The notes under the pieces are model-generated. The model did not search any database. It was given only the letters and a program-made list of their open reading frames with translations, and had not been told where the DNA came from. A DNA stretch of 42,037 bases. Source: Duncaniella sp. GTDB lineage: Bacteria; Bacteroidota; Bacteroidia; Bacteroidales; Muribaculaceae. The position numbers and the translations under genes were made by a program. The stretch is taken from contig NZ_JAIDEN010000022.1 of NCBI RefSeq assembly GCF_029054785.1, positions 1 through 42,037 on the forward strand, given 5' to 3'. Shown piece after piece: positions 33,476 to 42,037 of this stretch. Each line of letters opens with the position of its first letter. Positions within the stretch are counted from its first letter, which is position 1.

Positions 33476-33570
33476 CTCTATAATTGCCTAAATCAAGTCT
33501 TTGCAGTATGCTGAAAAGGCTGATTGTGCATAGAAATACAAAAAGGCTCGGTGTTTAGATAAAAATTTTG

Positions 33571-33578
33571 TAATTTTG
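33571..33578 (+). promoter_or_regulatory. possible -7 box for purM
   Basis: TAATTTTG fits TAnnTTTG and lies 61 bp upstream of the purM ATG. A TTTG box at the expected distance is not seen. Confidence 0.4.
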
Positions 33579-33639
33579 TAAAAATATTAGCCAAACAAGT
33601 TTTACCTCACGTTTGTTAAACTACCATCTACGAGAAATT

Positions 33640-34806
33640 ATGAGTGATCAGCGCTATAATCTCCGCGGTGTATCCGCCTCAAAGGAGGATGTGCACAACG
33701 CAATCAAGAATGTCGACAAAGGCATATTCCCTCACGCATTTTGTAAGATCATCCCTGATATTTTAGGAGGCGATCCGGAATGGTGCAACATCATGCACGC
33801 CGATGGAGCTGGAACCAAATCGTCATTGGCCTATGCCTACTGGCGCGAAACCGGAGATCTTTCCGTCTGGAAAGGCATTGCTCAGGACGCACTTGTAATG
33901 AATATCGACGACCTTCTCTGTGTCGGCGCAACTGACAATATCCTCGTATCCTCAACCATCGGCAGAAACAAAAATCTCATTCCCGGCGATGTCATTTCAG
34001 CCATTATCAACGGCACTGAAGAACTTCTGGCCACACTCAGGGAAATGGGTGTTGGAATCCATTCCACCGGAGGAGAGACTGCCGATGTCGGCGACCTTGT
34101 GAGAACCATAATTGTAGACTCGACTGTCACTTGCCGTATGCGCCGTGCAGATGTCATTGACAATGCCAATATCAAGGCTGGTGACGTTATTGTCGGACTC
34201 GCATCATTCGGACAGGCCAAATACGAAACCCGCTACAACGGAGGCATGGGCAGCAACGGTCTGACTTCCGCCCGTCATGATGTTTTCGCGAAATATCTTG
34301 CCGAGAAATATCCTGAGACATTTGACGCCGATGTTCCTGAGGATCTGGTATATTCAGGATCAAAGAAACTTACAGACCCCGTTGCCGGAACTCCGCTTAC
34401 CGCCGGAGAGCTGGTTCTGTCACCCACCCGCACCTATGCACCTGTCATCAAGAAACTTCTCAGCGACATGCGTCCTGAGATCGACGGCATGGTCCACTGC
34501 ACAGGTGGCGCTCAGACCAAGGTGCTGCATTTTGTCGAAAACAAGCATGTCATCAAAGACAACATGTTCCCGATACCCCCACTCTTCGATCTTATCCAGA
34601 AGGAGAGCGGAACACCCTGGAGCGAGATGTACAAAGTATTCAATATGGGACACCGTATGGAAATCTATGTGCGTCCGGAAGCCGCAGACAAAGTCATGGC
34701 TATCGCAGAAGAATTCGGCATCGAGTCCCGAATTATCGGCCATGTGGAAGACGCTCCGGCCAACAAGCTGACAATAAAGACTTCTGCCGGCATATTTGAG
34801 TATTGA
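33640..34806 (+). CDS. purM: phosphoribosylformylglycinamidine cyclo-ligase (AIR synthase)
   Basis: 388 residues. The PurM N-terminal nucleotide site appears as MHADGAGTKSSLAYAYWRET, followed by GIAQDALVMNIDDLLCVGA and the loop GIHSTGGETADVGD. The C-terminal AIRS domain ends in MGHRMEIYVRP, the conserved N-M-G-x-x-x motif region. It converts FGAM to AIR with ATP in purine synthesis. It differs from the E. coli type (GTDGVGTKL) and is closer to the long form seen in Bacteroidota. The start at 33640 is used because the residues encoded upstream of it do not resemble the family. No other pur gene is adjacent. Confidence 0.88.
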   Translation: MSDQRYNLRGVSASKEDVHNAIKNVDKGIFPHAFCKIIPDILGGDPEWCNIMHADGAGTKSSLAYAYWRETGDLSVWKGIAQDALVMNIDDLLCVGATDNILVSSTIGRNKNLIPGDVISAIINGTEELLATLREMGVGIHSTGGETADVGDLVRTIIVDSTVTCRMRRADVIDNANIKAGDVIVGLASFGQAKYETRYNGGMGSNGLTSARHDVFAKYLAEKYPETFDADVPEDLVYSGSKKLTDPVAGTPLTAGELVLSPTRTYAPVIKKLLSDMRPEIDGMVHCTGGAQTKVLHFVENKHVIKDNMFPIPPLFDLIQKESGTPWSEMYKVFNMGHRMEIYVRPEAADKVMAIAEEFGIESRIIGHVEDAPANKLTIKTSAGIFEY

Positions 34807-34901
34807 TCCGATTCGGATCTTCCGGCCTGCCATCTCTTTCATTGAGAACTATGCGCAAATATAATAACTGATCCTACCTCCTTTTAACTGACGCATATCT
34901 T

Positions 34902-36290
34902 ATGAAGAATGGTTTGAAATTATTATCTATCACAGCATTTACGCTCTGTTTCGCCATGTTTTACAGCTGTGGGCGAAACAGAGCGTCAAATGGGAATGAC
35001 ATGCCGGACGGCTCTCACAAGTTCCCCGACACGTTAAGAGTGGTCACCTTATACAGTCCTGAAGCGTATTTCATCTACAAAGGGCAGGAAATGGGTTATG
35101 ACTATGAGCTTGTCACATCAATGGCCGTTGACAAGGAGATCGCTCTGAAAATGGAGATAGCCCCCTCTCTTTCTCGTGCTGTCGAGATGCTTGATTCAGG
35201 GCTGGTGGATCTGATAGCTTATGAAGTCCCGGTCACAGCGGAATACAAAAACAAAGTGGTTGCCTGCGGACCGGAAACTGTAACCACGCAGGTTCTTGTA
35301 CAACCGAAAAAGGATGAAGTCGAAATCATCAGCGACGTAACCGATCTTGTCGGAAAAGATGTCTATGTCGAAGCCGACTCGAAATACGAAGCCCGCATCC
35401 GCAACCTGAATGACGAACTCGGAGGAGGAATAAACATCCACACAGTCAACCGCGACACCATGATCACCGAAGATCTGATCGCAATGGTCAGCGAAGGCTC
35501 CATCCCATTGACTGTCGTTGACAGCGACATAGCCAGGATCAATAAGACATATTACAATGATCTTGACATTACTCTGCCGCTGAGTTTCGAACAGCGTTCA
35601 GCCTGGGCTGTCGCACCGGATAAAGCCTGGTTGGGCGACAGCATAAACGCATGGCTCAACAGCGACAAACCGCGTCAGGAACAGGCAATGCTGCTCAAAC
35701 GATATTTCGAGATGAGCAAAAACGATCCGGGCGGACGTTATGCGTTCAACGGCAGCAATGTCTCCCCGTTTGACCATTTGTTCAAGCAATACGCGGCAGA
35801 CTATGGCTGGGACTGGAAGTTACTGGCATCTCAGGCCTATGTGGAAAGCAAATTTGACTCGACCGCCGTTTCCTGGGCCGGAGCAAGAGGACTGATGCAA
35901 ATCATGCCGCGCACGGCAAAAGGATATGGAGAGACAGCCAAAAGCGTAATGCAGAATGATGTTGCCATCGAAACCGCACTGAAGCTATTGCGGGATCTTG
36001 ACAAGCAGCTGGCATCCAAAGTGCCTGATGAAAAAGAGCGCAAGAAATTCGTCATTGCCGCTTATAACTCCGGAATCGCGCATGTCTATGACGCTATAAA
36101 TCTTGCAAAAAAATACGGTCTCAATTCTCAGAAGTGGGACAACAATGTTGCAAAAGCAATCCTTTGGAAATCAAATCCGAAATATTACAAGGATCCGGTT
36201 GTAAAATATGGATATTCCCGTGGACGTGAAACATTTGACTATGTCAATCGCGTCTACAAATTCTACAACAAGGCCCGGATAAAAGCTTAG
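34902..36290 (+). CDS. MltF-like lytic transglycosylase lipoprotein
   Basis: 462 residues. The lipoprotein signal ends in a lipobox (FAMFYSC, Cys near residue 24). Residues 40-280 are a family 3 solute-binding-like domain (LRVVTLYSPEAYFIYKGQEM onward). The SLT catalytic domain follows with the catalytic Glu at about residue 315 (ASQAYVESKFDSTAVSWAGA) and GLMQIMPRTAKGYGE, then AAYNSGIAHVYDA. MltF cleaves the glycan strands of peptidoglycan from the outer membrane, and its binding domain regulates it allosterically. It stands alone between purM and the DUF3332 gene. Confidence 0.92.
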   Translation: MKNGLKLLSITAFTLCFAMFYSCGRNRASNGNDMPDGSHKFPDTLRVVTLYSPEAYFIYKGQEMGYDYELVTSMAVDKEIALKMEIAPSLSRAVEMLDSGLVDLIAYEVPVTAEYKNKVVACGPETVTTQVLVQPKKDEVEIISDVTDLVGKDVYVEADSKYEARIRNLNDELGGGINIHTVNRDTMITEDLIAMVSEGSIPLTVVDSDIARINKTYYNDLDITLPLSFEQRSAWAVAPDKAWLGDSINAWLNSDKPRQEQAMLLKRYFEMSKNDPGGRYAFNGSNVSPFDHLFKQYAADYGWDWKLLASQAYVESKFDSTAVSWAGARGLMQIMPRTAKGYGETAKSVMQNDVAIETALKLLRDLDKQLASKVPDEKERKKFVIAAYNSGIAHVYDAINLAKKYGLNSQKWDNNVAKAILWKSNPKYYKDPVVKYGYSRGRETFDYVNRVYKFYNKARIKA

Positions 36291-36375
36291 ACATCGCACT
36301 CAGGGCTAAAAAATCAGTAAATTAAGCCCTCTAAAAAGAATTAACATTCACCTTCAACTATAATTTTTACTTCTG

Positions 36376-36924
36376 ATGAAAAAACGCTATTTACCTGTTG
36401 CAATCGCAATTGCTCTCACCGGCTCGATGCTCTCAACTTCATGTATCGGCAGTTTTGCACTGACAAACAAACTCCTGTCATGGAATAAGCAGGTCGGCAA
36501 CAAATTCGTAAATGAACTTGTGTTTTTCGCATTTTGGGTTATCCCTGTTTACGAAGTATCCTGCCTGGCTGACGTTCTCGTCCTCAACTCCATTGAATTC
36601 TGGAGCGGTGACAATCCTGTGGCTGCCGGCAAAAAAGTGATCGACGGAAAAGACGGCCGCTACATAGTGGAATGTGATGGCAAAGGCTATACAATCACAT
36701 CGGAGAATGACAAATCTGTCGTGCGCCTCGATTTCGACAAAGATGATCAGACATGGAGCGTCGCAGTACCCGGTGGTGAAAGCTATGAACTCATGACATT
36801 CATTGACGAATCACACGTGGCAATGCCTGCGCCGGATGGAAGCCGCAGCATCGTCGAACTGTCGGACAACGGTCTGATGGCCTATCGTGAGATGGTCAAT
36901 GCCGGACTGATGGCTGCACGATAA
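36376..36924 (+). CDS. DUF3332 family lipoprotein
   Basis: 182 residues. The signal region ends at a lipobox-like STSC (Cys near residue 23). The stretch GSFALTNKLLSWNKQVGNKF followed by FFAFWVIPVYEVSCLADVLV is characteristic of DUF3332. It includes a hydrophobic helix near 50-72. The second half is a small polar beta domain (GRYIVECDGKGYTITSENDK). Function unknown. The VanZ-like gene follows after 14 bp, so both are probably one transcript. Confidence 0.87.
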   Translation: MKKRYLPVAIAIALTGSMLSTSCIGSFALTNKLLSWNKQVGNKFVNELVFFAFWVIPVYEVSCLADVLVLNSIEFWSGDNPVAAGKKVIDGKDGRYIVECDGKGYTITSENDKSVVRLDFDKDDQTWSVAVPGGESYELMTFIDESHVAMPAPDGSRSIVELSDNGLMAYREMVNAGLMAAR

Positions 36925-36938
36925 ACCGGTTTCAACAG

Positions 36939-37340
36939 ATGAAGATACCTCGTTTTATCCCATCCTATCAGCTGACTTCAGCTGTGGCGGTAATAATATT
37001 GTATCTCACCCTCCTTCCCAAGCCTTTTGGGGAGGAGGAACTTCCTTTATTTCCGGGTGCCGACAAACTCGCACACTGCTGTATGTTCGGAGGTCTGGCT
37101 CTCACCTATATTTTCGAGCGTAATCTCATGAAGAAAAAGCTCAACGTCAGGCAGGCGTTGGGCGCATGTCTTGTTGTCACACTCTTTGGAATCGCGGTTG
37201 AATTTGTCCAAAGCGCAATGGCTGTCGGCCGCAGCGGTGATATGGCCGACGGGCTTGCCGATGCAATCGGTGCATTCGGGGCCTTCCCTCTTTGCTATGC
37301 CTTACATTGGATCGACGTCGTAGTAAAGAAGCGCTCCTGA
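36939..37340 (+). CDS. VanZ-like membrane protein
   Basis: 133 residues with four predicted helices. VanZ features are present: ADKLAHCCMFGGLALTYIFE (the D-K-x-x-H motif), then FGIAVEFVQSAMAVGRSGDM (E-x-x-Q and G-R-x-x-D). Named for the teicoplanin-resistance protein VanZ, but most family members in Bacteroidota are chromosomal and of unknown function, so resistance should not be inferred. Its last 39 bp overlap the 3' end of priA on the other strand. Confidence 0.85.
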   Translation: MKIPRFIPSYQLTSAVAVIILYLTLLPKPFGEEELPLFPGADKLAHCCMFGGLALTYIFERNLMKKKLNVRQALGACLVVTLFGIAVEFVQSAMAVGRSGDMADGLADAIGAFGAFPLCYALHWIDVVVKKRS

Positions 37341-39773
37341 CAGCATACGGTTGTTGGTCATCTCAATCCTTATATCATTCAAAAGACTTTTCACTTTCGA
37401 GATTGAGGCCTGAGTCTCGATCTTAAGCATTATCCTCCGGATATACAAAGTCTGGATCCGGGATACATAAGGCTCGTCAGGACCACTGACACGATTGCCG
37501 AGCAGAGTCCTCAGACGCGAGGCAAACTCAAATGCGATTGTAGAAACGGCAGTGGGATCCTTGTGCTTTATGTAGACATAGATTATCCTGACAAAGGGCG
37601 GATAGTTATACTGTTCCCTTTCGCTGATTTCCCTCTTGTAATGGCCTTCGTAATCATGGCGGACAAGATAGTCAAACAGCGGATGTGACGGATTATAGGT
37701 CTGAATAGCCACTACTCCATTATCACTTTTGCGACCGGCTCGTCCGGCTACCTGCTCGATCATGTTGAACGCGCGTTCCGACGACCGGAAATCCGGGAAA
37801 TTGACAATGCTGTCGGCATTGATCACACCGACAACGCTCACACGCCCGAAATCCAGCCCCTTTGTCACCATCTGTGTCCCGACCAATATCTGGGACTTCC
37901 CTTTCGAGAAATTGTCAATTATATTTTCATAGCCATCCTTGCTGCGGGTTGTGTCAAGATCCATGCGCGCGATGGACGCTGTCGGAAACAGCGAGTCAAT
38001 CTCTTCCTCGACACGCTCGCTTCCATAGCCGAGCACTTCGATTCCAGGCTCCTTGCATGCCGGACAAACATCCGGAACACTGTATGGGGTACCGCAATAA
38101 TGACATATCAGCTTATCGGAATGGCGATGGTAAGTAAGCGAGACATCACACTTCTCGCATTTCGGCACATAGCCGCAGAGTTTACAACGGGCAATCGGCG
38201 CATAGCCTCTGCGGTTTATAAACAGAATTGACTGTTCGCCCCTTTGCAGCGACTCATTGACCAAACGGCGTGTAAGCATCGAAAATGCGCCATCGACCTC
38301 TCCCCTTTTCCTGGCGGCGGCCATATCGACTATCTGCATCTGCGGAAGTTTCAGCCCTTCGTAGCGTTCTTTAAGCTCAACCAGGCCAAAGCGCCCGTTC
38401 AAAGCCTTGTAATATGTATCAATTGCAGGTGTGGCACTACCCAAAAGCGTCTTGGCGCCGTGCATTGACGCCAAGACAATCGCAGCATCGCGCCCGTTGT
38501 ATCTCGGAGCCGGATCCTGCTGCTTGTAGGCACTCTCATGCTCCTCGTCAACAATGACAAGTCCGAGCGAAGCAAAAGGCAGAAAAACCGCCGAACGGGC
38601 ACCGATCACCACACATGGCTCGGATGTCGCAAGCAGCTTTTTCCAGATGTCAACACGGTCATTGTCCGAGAACTTGGAATGATAGATCACCACCTTTTCA
38701 CCGAACACCTTCTGAAGTCGGCGTGTCAGCTGGGTTGTCAACGCGATCTCAGGCACAAGATACAACGCCTGACGTCCGTTTTTCAACACATAATCTATGA
38801 GATGAATATAGATCTCGGTCTTACCGCTTGAGGTGACTCCATGAAGGAGAGTTATATCTTTTTCAAACCAGGACTTATGAATCCGGTCAAGAGCTGCCGA
38901 CTGTGGATCACTCAGCACAGGCAACTCTCCTGAGACAAGCCCGGAATAAGAAAAACGGCTGATCTCTTTCTTATAGACCTCCACAATCCCCTTTTTCGCC
39001 ATTGCGGCAATCACAGCAGTAGTGACACCGGACCGCTCCAGCAATTCCGCACGCGTCACCTCGATCAATTCTGTCGTATCCTTGCGCATGAATGCCGAAA
39101 GCTCCAGCAGAGCCAGCAGAGCCTTTTCCTGCATACCGCCGGAACGCACGGAATCAAATGCCGCATGCAAAGCCGCATTATCACCCTTTTCAGCCGTGAG
39201 CCTGACATAAGTCTCTTTTTTTGAACGGTAACGTTCAACCAGATTTTCGGAAATCTGCACAGCCCCTTTTTCGAGCAGAGAGTTTATGATCGGGCCTATG
39301 TTCGCAAACCCGGTTTTCTTCCCGATCAGATCAAGCGGCTGCTTTTTGTCACACCCAAGAATATAGTTCATCACAACGACTTCACGGGTGTTAAGCCTTT
39401 GGTCAGGCCGCTCCTCATAGTCCGGATCCGGAGATATGAAAGTCTCGCTTTCAATCTTAAGTCCTGCCGGCATAGCAGCTCTCATCACCTCTCCGGGAGT
39501 GCAGAGATAATAATCAGCCATCCAGGTCCACAATTTCAACTGAGGATGGCGCACCACCGGTTGCCGGTCCACGACAAGAGCGATATCCTTCACTTCATAT
39601 CCCTGTGGAGCGATCGGCGTCAAGGCCACAACAATTCCGGTATAGAATTTCTTCCGGCCGAAAGAAACGATGACCCGACACCCGATTTTTACATCGGCCA
39701 CCAGATCCTCAGGGACACTGTAAGTAAAGGTCCCGACAATCGGGACAGGAAGAAGAACCTCAGCAAAAGTCAT
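37302..39773 (-). CDS. priA: primosomal protein N' (replication restart helicase PriA)
   Basis: 823 residues. The N-terminal DNA-binding domain (FAEVLLPVPIVGTFTYSVPE) precedes a superfamily 2 helicase core: Walker A in LLHGVTSSGKTEIYIHLI, DEEH in LVIVDEEHESAYKQQDPAPR, and motif V/VI in LVGTQMVTKGLDFGRVS and IEQVAGRAGRKS. Between the two core lobes lie eight cysteines binding two zincs (CKLCGYVPKCEKC, CHYCGTPYSVPDVCPAC). PriA reloads the replisome at stalled forks. It is convergent with the VanZ gene, and rnpB is divergent upstream. Confidence 0.96.
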   Translation of the reverse strand: MTFAEVLLPVPIVGTFTYSVPEDLVADVKIGCRVIVSFGRKKFYTGIVVALTPIAPQGYEVKDIALVVDRQPVVRHPQLKLWTWMADYYLCTPGEVMRAAMPAGLKIESETFISPDPDYEERPDQRLNTREVVVMNYILGCDKKQPLDLIGKKTGFANIGPIINSLLEKGAVQISENLVERYRSKKETYVRLTAEKGDNAALHAAFDSVRSGGMQEKALLALLELSAFMRKDTTELIEVTRAELLERSGVTTAVIAAMAKKGIVEVYKKEISRFSYSGLVSGELPVLSDPQSAALDRIHKSWFEKDITLLHGVTSSGKTEIYIHLIDYVLKNGRQALYLVPEIALTTQLTRRLQKVFGEKVVIYHSKFSDNDRVDIWKKLLATSEPCVVIGARSAVFLPFASLGLVIVDEEHESAYKQQDPAPRYNGRDAAIVLASMHGAKTLLGSATPAIDTYYKALNGRFGLVELKERYEGLKLPQMQIVDMAAARKRGEVDGAFSMLTRRLVNESLQRGEQSILFINRRGYAPIARCKLCGYVPKCEKCDVSLTYHRHSDKLICHYCGTPYSVPDVCPACKEPGIEVLGYGSERVEEEIDSLFPTASIARMDLDTTRSKDGYENIIDNFSKGKSQILVGTQMVTKGLDFGRVSVVGVINADSIVNFPDFRSSERAFNMIEQVAGRAGRKSDNGVVAIQTYNPSHPLFDYLVRHDYEGHYKREISEREQYNYPPFVRIIYVYIKHKDPTAVSTIAFEFASRLRTLLGNRVSGPDEPYVSRIQTLYIRRIMLKIETQASISKVKSLLNDIRIEMTNNRMLSGALLYYDVDPM

Positions 39774-39846
39774 GGCAATAATCGGTTTTATCTGTAAAAA
39801 TACTATAAATTACCGGCACAGACAAAGATTTCATGAAATTTATTCG

Positions 39847-39854
39847 TAACTTTG
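39847..39854 (+). promoter_or_regulatory. -7 box of the rnpB promoter
   Basis: TAACTTTG matches TAnnTTTG and ends 5 nt before the first base of the RNase P P1 stem, as expected for direct transcription start. A TTTG box at the usual spacing is not evident. Confidence 0.6.
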
Positions 39855-39859
39855 TCGCG

Positions 39860-40326
39860 GTAGCAGGACGCTTGTGTCGCTTGCCGATGGAGTTGATCTC
39901 CGGAGCGGCAAGAGGAAAGTCCGGGCAACACAGAGCACCATACTCTCTAACAGTGAGCTGTCGGTGACGGCAGAGTAGCGTGACAGAAAATAACAGCCGA
40001 CACGAATTCCGCTCTTTGTGAACGGATTGTATCGGCAATGGTGAAAAGGTGGAGTAAGAGCCCACCGGGTGTCATGGCGACATGGCACGCCGCACGTCTT
40101 ATGGGTTGCAAGGCCATGTATACCGGCGTGTGACAGAATGCTCCCTCAAGGGAGTGGTCACAATGGGCTGCTCGTCCATATGCCGGGGGGTAGGCTGCTG
40201 GAGTGCCGAAGCGATGCGAGGCACCGATTAGATAAATGACACGGGCGCCGCGGCAACCTTCCGGATCTTCGGATCCAAAGTGTAGAAGTCCCGCGGTGAC
40301 ATAACCCGGCTTATAGTCCTGCTACC
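39860..40326 (+). ncRNA. rnpB: RNase P RNA, catalytic subunit
   Basis: About 465 nt. The ends pair perfectly as stem P1: GTAGCAGGAC (39860-39869) with GTCCTGCTAC (40316-40325). The universally conserved regions are present: GAGGAAAGTCCGGGC near 39913, GACAGAA near 40132, GAGTGGTCACA near 40150, and ACATAACCCGGCTTAT near 40299. A UUCG-capped hairpin (GGATC-TTCG-GATCC, 40263-40276) lies near the 3' end. It matures the 5' ends of tRNAs. A T run follows the P1 stem. The length is at the upper end for bacterial type A RNAs. Confidence 0.96.
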
Positions 40327-40364
40327 TTTTTTATTTGACCCAATTATGTAAGCCGTATAGAAAA

Positions 40365-40411
40365 CTTGCCGGCAAGATCGCATTGGATCTTGCCGGCAAG
40401 TCTGTTATTTT
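40365..40411. terminator. bidirectional intrinsic terminator
   Basis: CTTGCCGGCAAGATC (40365-40379) and its exact reverse complement (40386-40400) flank a 6 nt loop. The plus strand continues with TCTGTTATTTT and the minus strand with TTTTCTAT, so the hairpin can end both rnpB and the convergent esterase gene. Confidence 0.85.
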
Positions 40412-40425
40412 GGATAGCGGATCCT

Positions 40426-42037
40426 CTATTTGTTCCCGACATCCAGCATTGAGTTTACCACACGTGCAACCTCCTCGGCATTGAGCCGCGCACCGGATAA
40501 AGAAAAATGCGAATGATCGTTCTTGAAATAGCTATTGACTGATTTCAGCCCGTCATAATCAGCAATGTGCTGCAATTTCTGTCCGACGATTGAATTCAGA
40601 TCAATGAACGTGACTCCGGTCTGCTCTGAAACCTGCGCGGTCCATAAACCGAAGGATTTCTTATTGCTTTCGATCAGACCATTGTCAAACTTGTTGCGCG
40701 GTGTATGGCTTATGACAACAGGCACAGCACCCTTTTCCCTGGCATCCATTATGAATTTCCTGAGATACCAGCCATAGGTATAGACCACTTTGTATTGTCC
40801 GGTGCTCTTCATTTTGAAAACCTTGCTTTCGCCTCCGGTTCCGGGAAGTTCCGCTCTTTCCTTACCTGTGTTGACTGGCCCGGCATCATTATGACCGAAC
40901 TGGATCAAAACGATGTCACCCGGCTGAAGCGCGTTGTAAATACGGTCCCAATGTCCCTCATCCAAAAAGAGACGGGCACTACGCCCCGGCACTGCATAAT
41001 TTTCAACAGAAGCACGAGCCGGATCAATATACTCCTGAAGCACACTGCCCCAACCCCACATTGAATTTTCATCAGAATCTTCATTTTTGACAGTACTGTC
41101 TCCAATGGTGAATACGACCGGGCGGCGAGGTTTGCGGGTATGACCGGTGACAGTGTCATAGGCAAGCGGTTTAAGGAAGGATGACAAACGACATTTTTTC
41201 AGCGATCTCAATCCTTCGGCGGCAGACTCGGCATTGACTTTTGCGCCAAACTCGCTTGTATGTATCCGGTCAAGATAAAACATCGTTTTCACTTTGTCCT
41301 TGCCGAAACGTTCGAATTTCGCAGCCGAGATCTCGTTGATATCAATAAACGGCACCTCCATTTCTTTGGCAATCCTGCGCGCCCAAAGCCCGAAGGTCTC
41401 CGACACTCGTTCAATGACAGTGCTGTCAGCATCAGCCCATGCGTTTCTGGGTGTCAGAGAAAGCAGAACCGGGTTGGCACCTTTAGCCTTTGCATCACGG
41501 ATAAAGCGGCGCATGTACTCACCATAGGTATATACAACACGATGTTCTCCGGTTTCTTTGATCACGACATGGAGTGTATCCTTGCCGGTTCCGGGGATTG
41601 AGGCTCTTGCACGTCCGCTGTCGTAAGGGCCATTGTCATTATGACCAAGTTCGATCATGACCCAATCTCCCTTGCGGATACCGGCAAGGACATCGGGCCA
41701 AAGGCGTTCATAAAATGTACGGCTGCTTGTGCCTCCAAGAGCATGGTTTTCAACCGTGATCCTGTCTTCATCGAAATAATCCGGGAAGAAGCGGCCCCAT
41801 CCCCATTGTCCGTTATTGCCGTTACCAAGTGTACCGGTGCGCATGGTCGAGTTGCCAACGAGAAACAAGACCGGATTGTCACCTTTACGTGACGATCCGG
41901 GCGCAGGACGTGAAAAACGCACCTTGTTGAGACTGTCGAGCGTATTGTCAACAACAAGATTCCTGTCTTCCATCGGTGCTGCAACGGCTTTGCTTTGAGC
42001 TGATGCTCCGAGCGCCGACAAGCCCGCCAATGTAATC
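40426..42037 (-). CDS. tandem SGNH/GDSL esterase (rhamnogalacturonan acetylesterase-like), 5' end missing
   Basis: At least 537 residues; the frame stays open to the right edge, so the true start is outside the window. The visible N-terminus (ITLAGLSALGASAQS) looks like the end of a signal peptide. Two homologous SGNH domains follow. The first has GNSTM at block I, GHNDNGP and DRIHTSEFGAK; the second has GDSTV, GHNDAGP and NDHSHFSLSGA. The blocks VYTYGEYMRRFIRDAKAKGA and VYTYGWYLRKFIMDAREKGA show the duplication. The family removes acetyl groups from pectin rhamnogalacturonan or similar glycans. The Asp to Asn change in the first block I keeps the catalytic Ser. It probably acts in the periplasm or at the surface. 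Confidence 0.88.
   Translation of the reverse strand, partial: ITLAGLSALGASAQSKAVAAPMEDRNLVVDNTLDSLNKVRFSRPAPGSSRKGDNPVLFLVGNSTMRTGTLGNGNNGQWGWGRFFPDYFDEDRITVENHALGGTSSRTFYERLWPDVLAGIRKGDWVMIELGHNDNGPYDSGRARASIPGTGKDTLHVVIKETGEHRVVYTYGEYMRRFIRDAKAKGANPVLLSLTPRNAWADADSTVIERVSETFGLWARRIAKEMEVPFIDINEISAAKFERFGKDKVKTMFYLDRIHTSEFGAKVNAESAAEGLRSLKKCRLSSFLKPLAYDTVTGHTRKPRRPVVFTIGDSTVKNEDSDENSMWGWGSVLQEYIDPARASVENYAVPGRSARLFLDEGHWDRIYNALQPGDIVLIQFGHNDAGPVNTGKERAELPGTGGESKVFKMKSTGQYKVVYTYGWYLRKFIMDAREKGAVPVVISHTPRNKFDNGLIESNKKSFGLWTAQVSEQTGVTFIDLNSIVGQKLQHIADYDGLKSVNSYFKNDHSHFSLSGARLNAEEVARVVNSMLDVGNK

Noticed and set aside
34805..34819. Palindrome GATCCG-ATT-CGGATC right after purM
   Set aside because: Only six pairs with a 3 nt loop and no T tract. 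Too short to call a terminator or site.
36302..36332. AGGGCT and AGCCCT flanking an A/T-rich stretch after the transglycosylase gene
   Set aside because: Six pairs, a long loop and no T tract; likely to arise by chance.
36939..37340. Antibiotic resistance gene call for the VanZ-like protein
   Set aside because: No van cluster is near; VanZ-like proteins are common in chromosomes without any resistance role.

Overview
The window looks like chromosomal DNA of a member of the Bacteroidota, most likely order Bacteroidales and plausibly Muribaculaceae. The evidence is the presence of families largely confined to that phylum (an intact bat/aerotolerance operon, DUF4290, DUF5606, DUF3332, a homotetrameric-type GltA, a type 3 prolyl-tRNA synthetase) and several promoters of the Bacteroides type (TTTG, 19-20 bp, TAnnTTTG). 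The family-level guess is inference. Genes are densely packed and mostly core. I found no insertion sequence, prophage, CRISPR array, tRNA or rRNA gene.

Layout. 1-2.4 kb (minus strand): the start of a DUF5606 gene running off the left edge, a channel-like six-helix membrane protein and a MATE exporter. 2.4-3.0 kb is a gap holding a probable coding remnant. 3.0-9.3 kb (plus): a small secreted protein, an NfnA/NfnB-type flavoprotein pair for NAD(P)H/ferredoxin electron transfer, a TPR/PD40 envelope protein, flotillin FloA and a PHP-type phosphatase. 9.4-14.3 kb (minus): an unrecognised 260-residue protein, a CpdB-like exported nucleotidase, a DUF3108 protein, thymidine kinase and a lipoprotein; the nucleotidase and kinase together suggest nucleoside salvage. 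14.4-23.1 kb (mainly plus): a short SSB, a TetR regulator followed by FabG, DUF4290, RimM, a small acidic protein, an OmpA-like protein, ProS, a GT2 glycosyltransferase and two HU-fold proteins, the second being an HU-transmembrane-LysM fusion.

23.3-31.7 kb holds the bat operon: moxR, DUF58, a BatD-like protein, batA, batB, batC, batD, batE, all plus strand, with two ATGA overlaps. It is made of related pairs (BatA/BatB, BatC/BatE, BatD-like/BatD). 31.9-37.3 kb (plus): a small HTH protein, a DUF2007-UspA fusion, PurM, an MltF-like lytic transglycosylase lipoprotein, a DUF3332 lipoprotein and a VanZ-like membrane protein. PriA lies on the minus strand at 37.3-39.8 kb, the RNase P RNA gene at 39.9-40.3 kb (plus), and a tandem two-domain SGNH esterase runs off the right edge on the minus strand.

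No wholly new multi-gene system is evident. The most thought-provoking items are the translationally linked HU and HU-TM-LysM genes (a possible nucleoid-to-cell-wall link), the channel-like protein with a degenerate selectivity filter, the SSB without an acidic tail, the thymidine kinase with an altered P-loop, and the isolated 260-residue protein with a palindrome in its leader.
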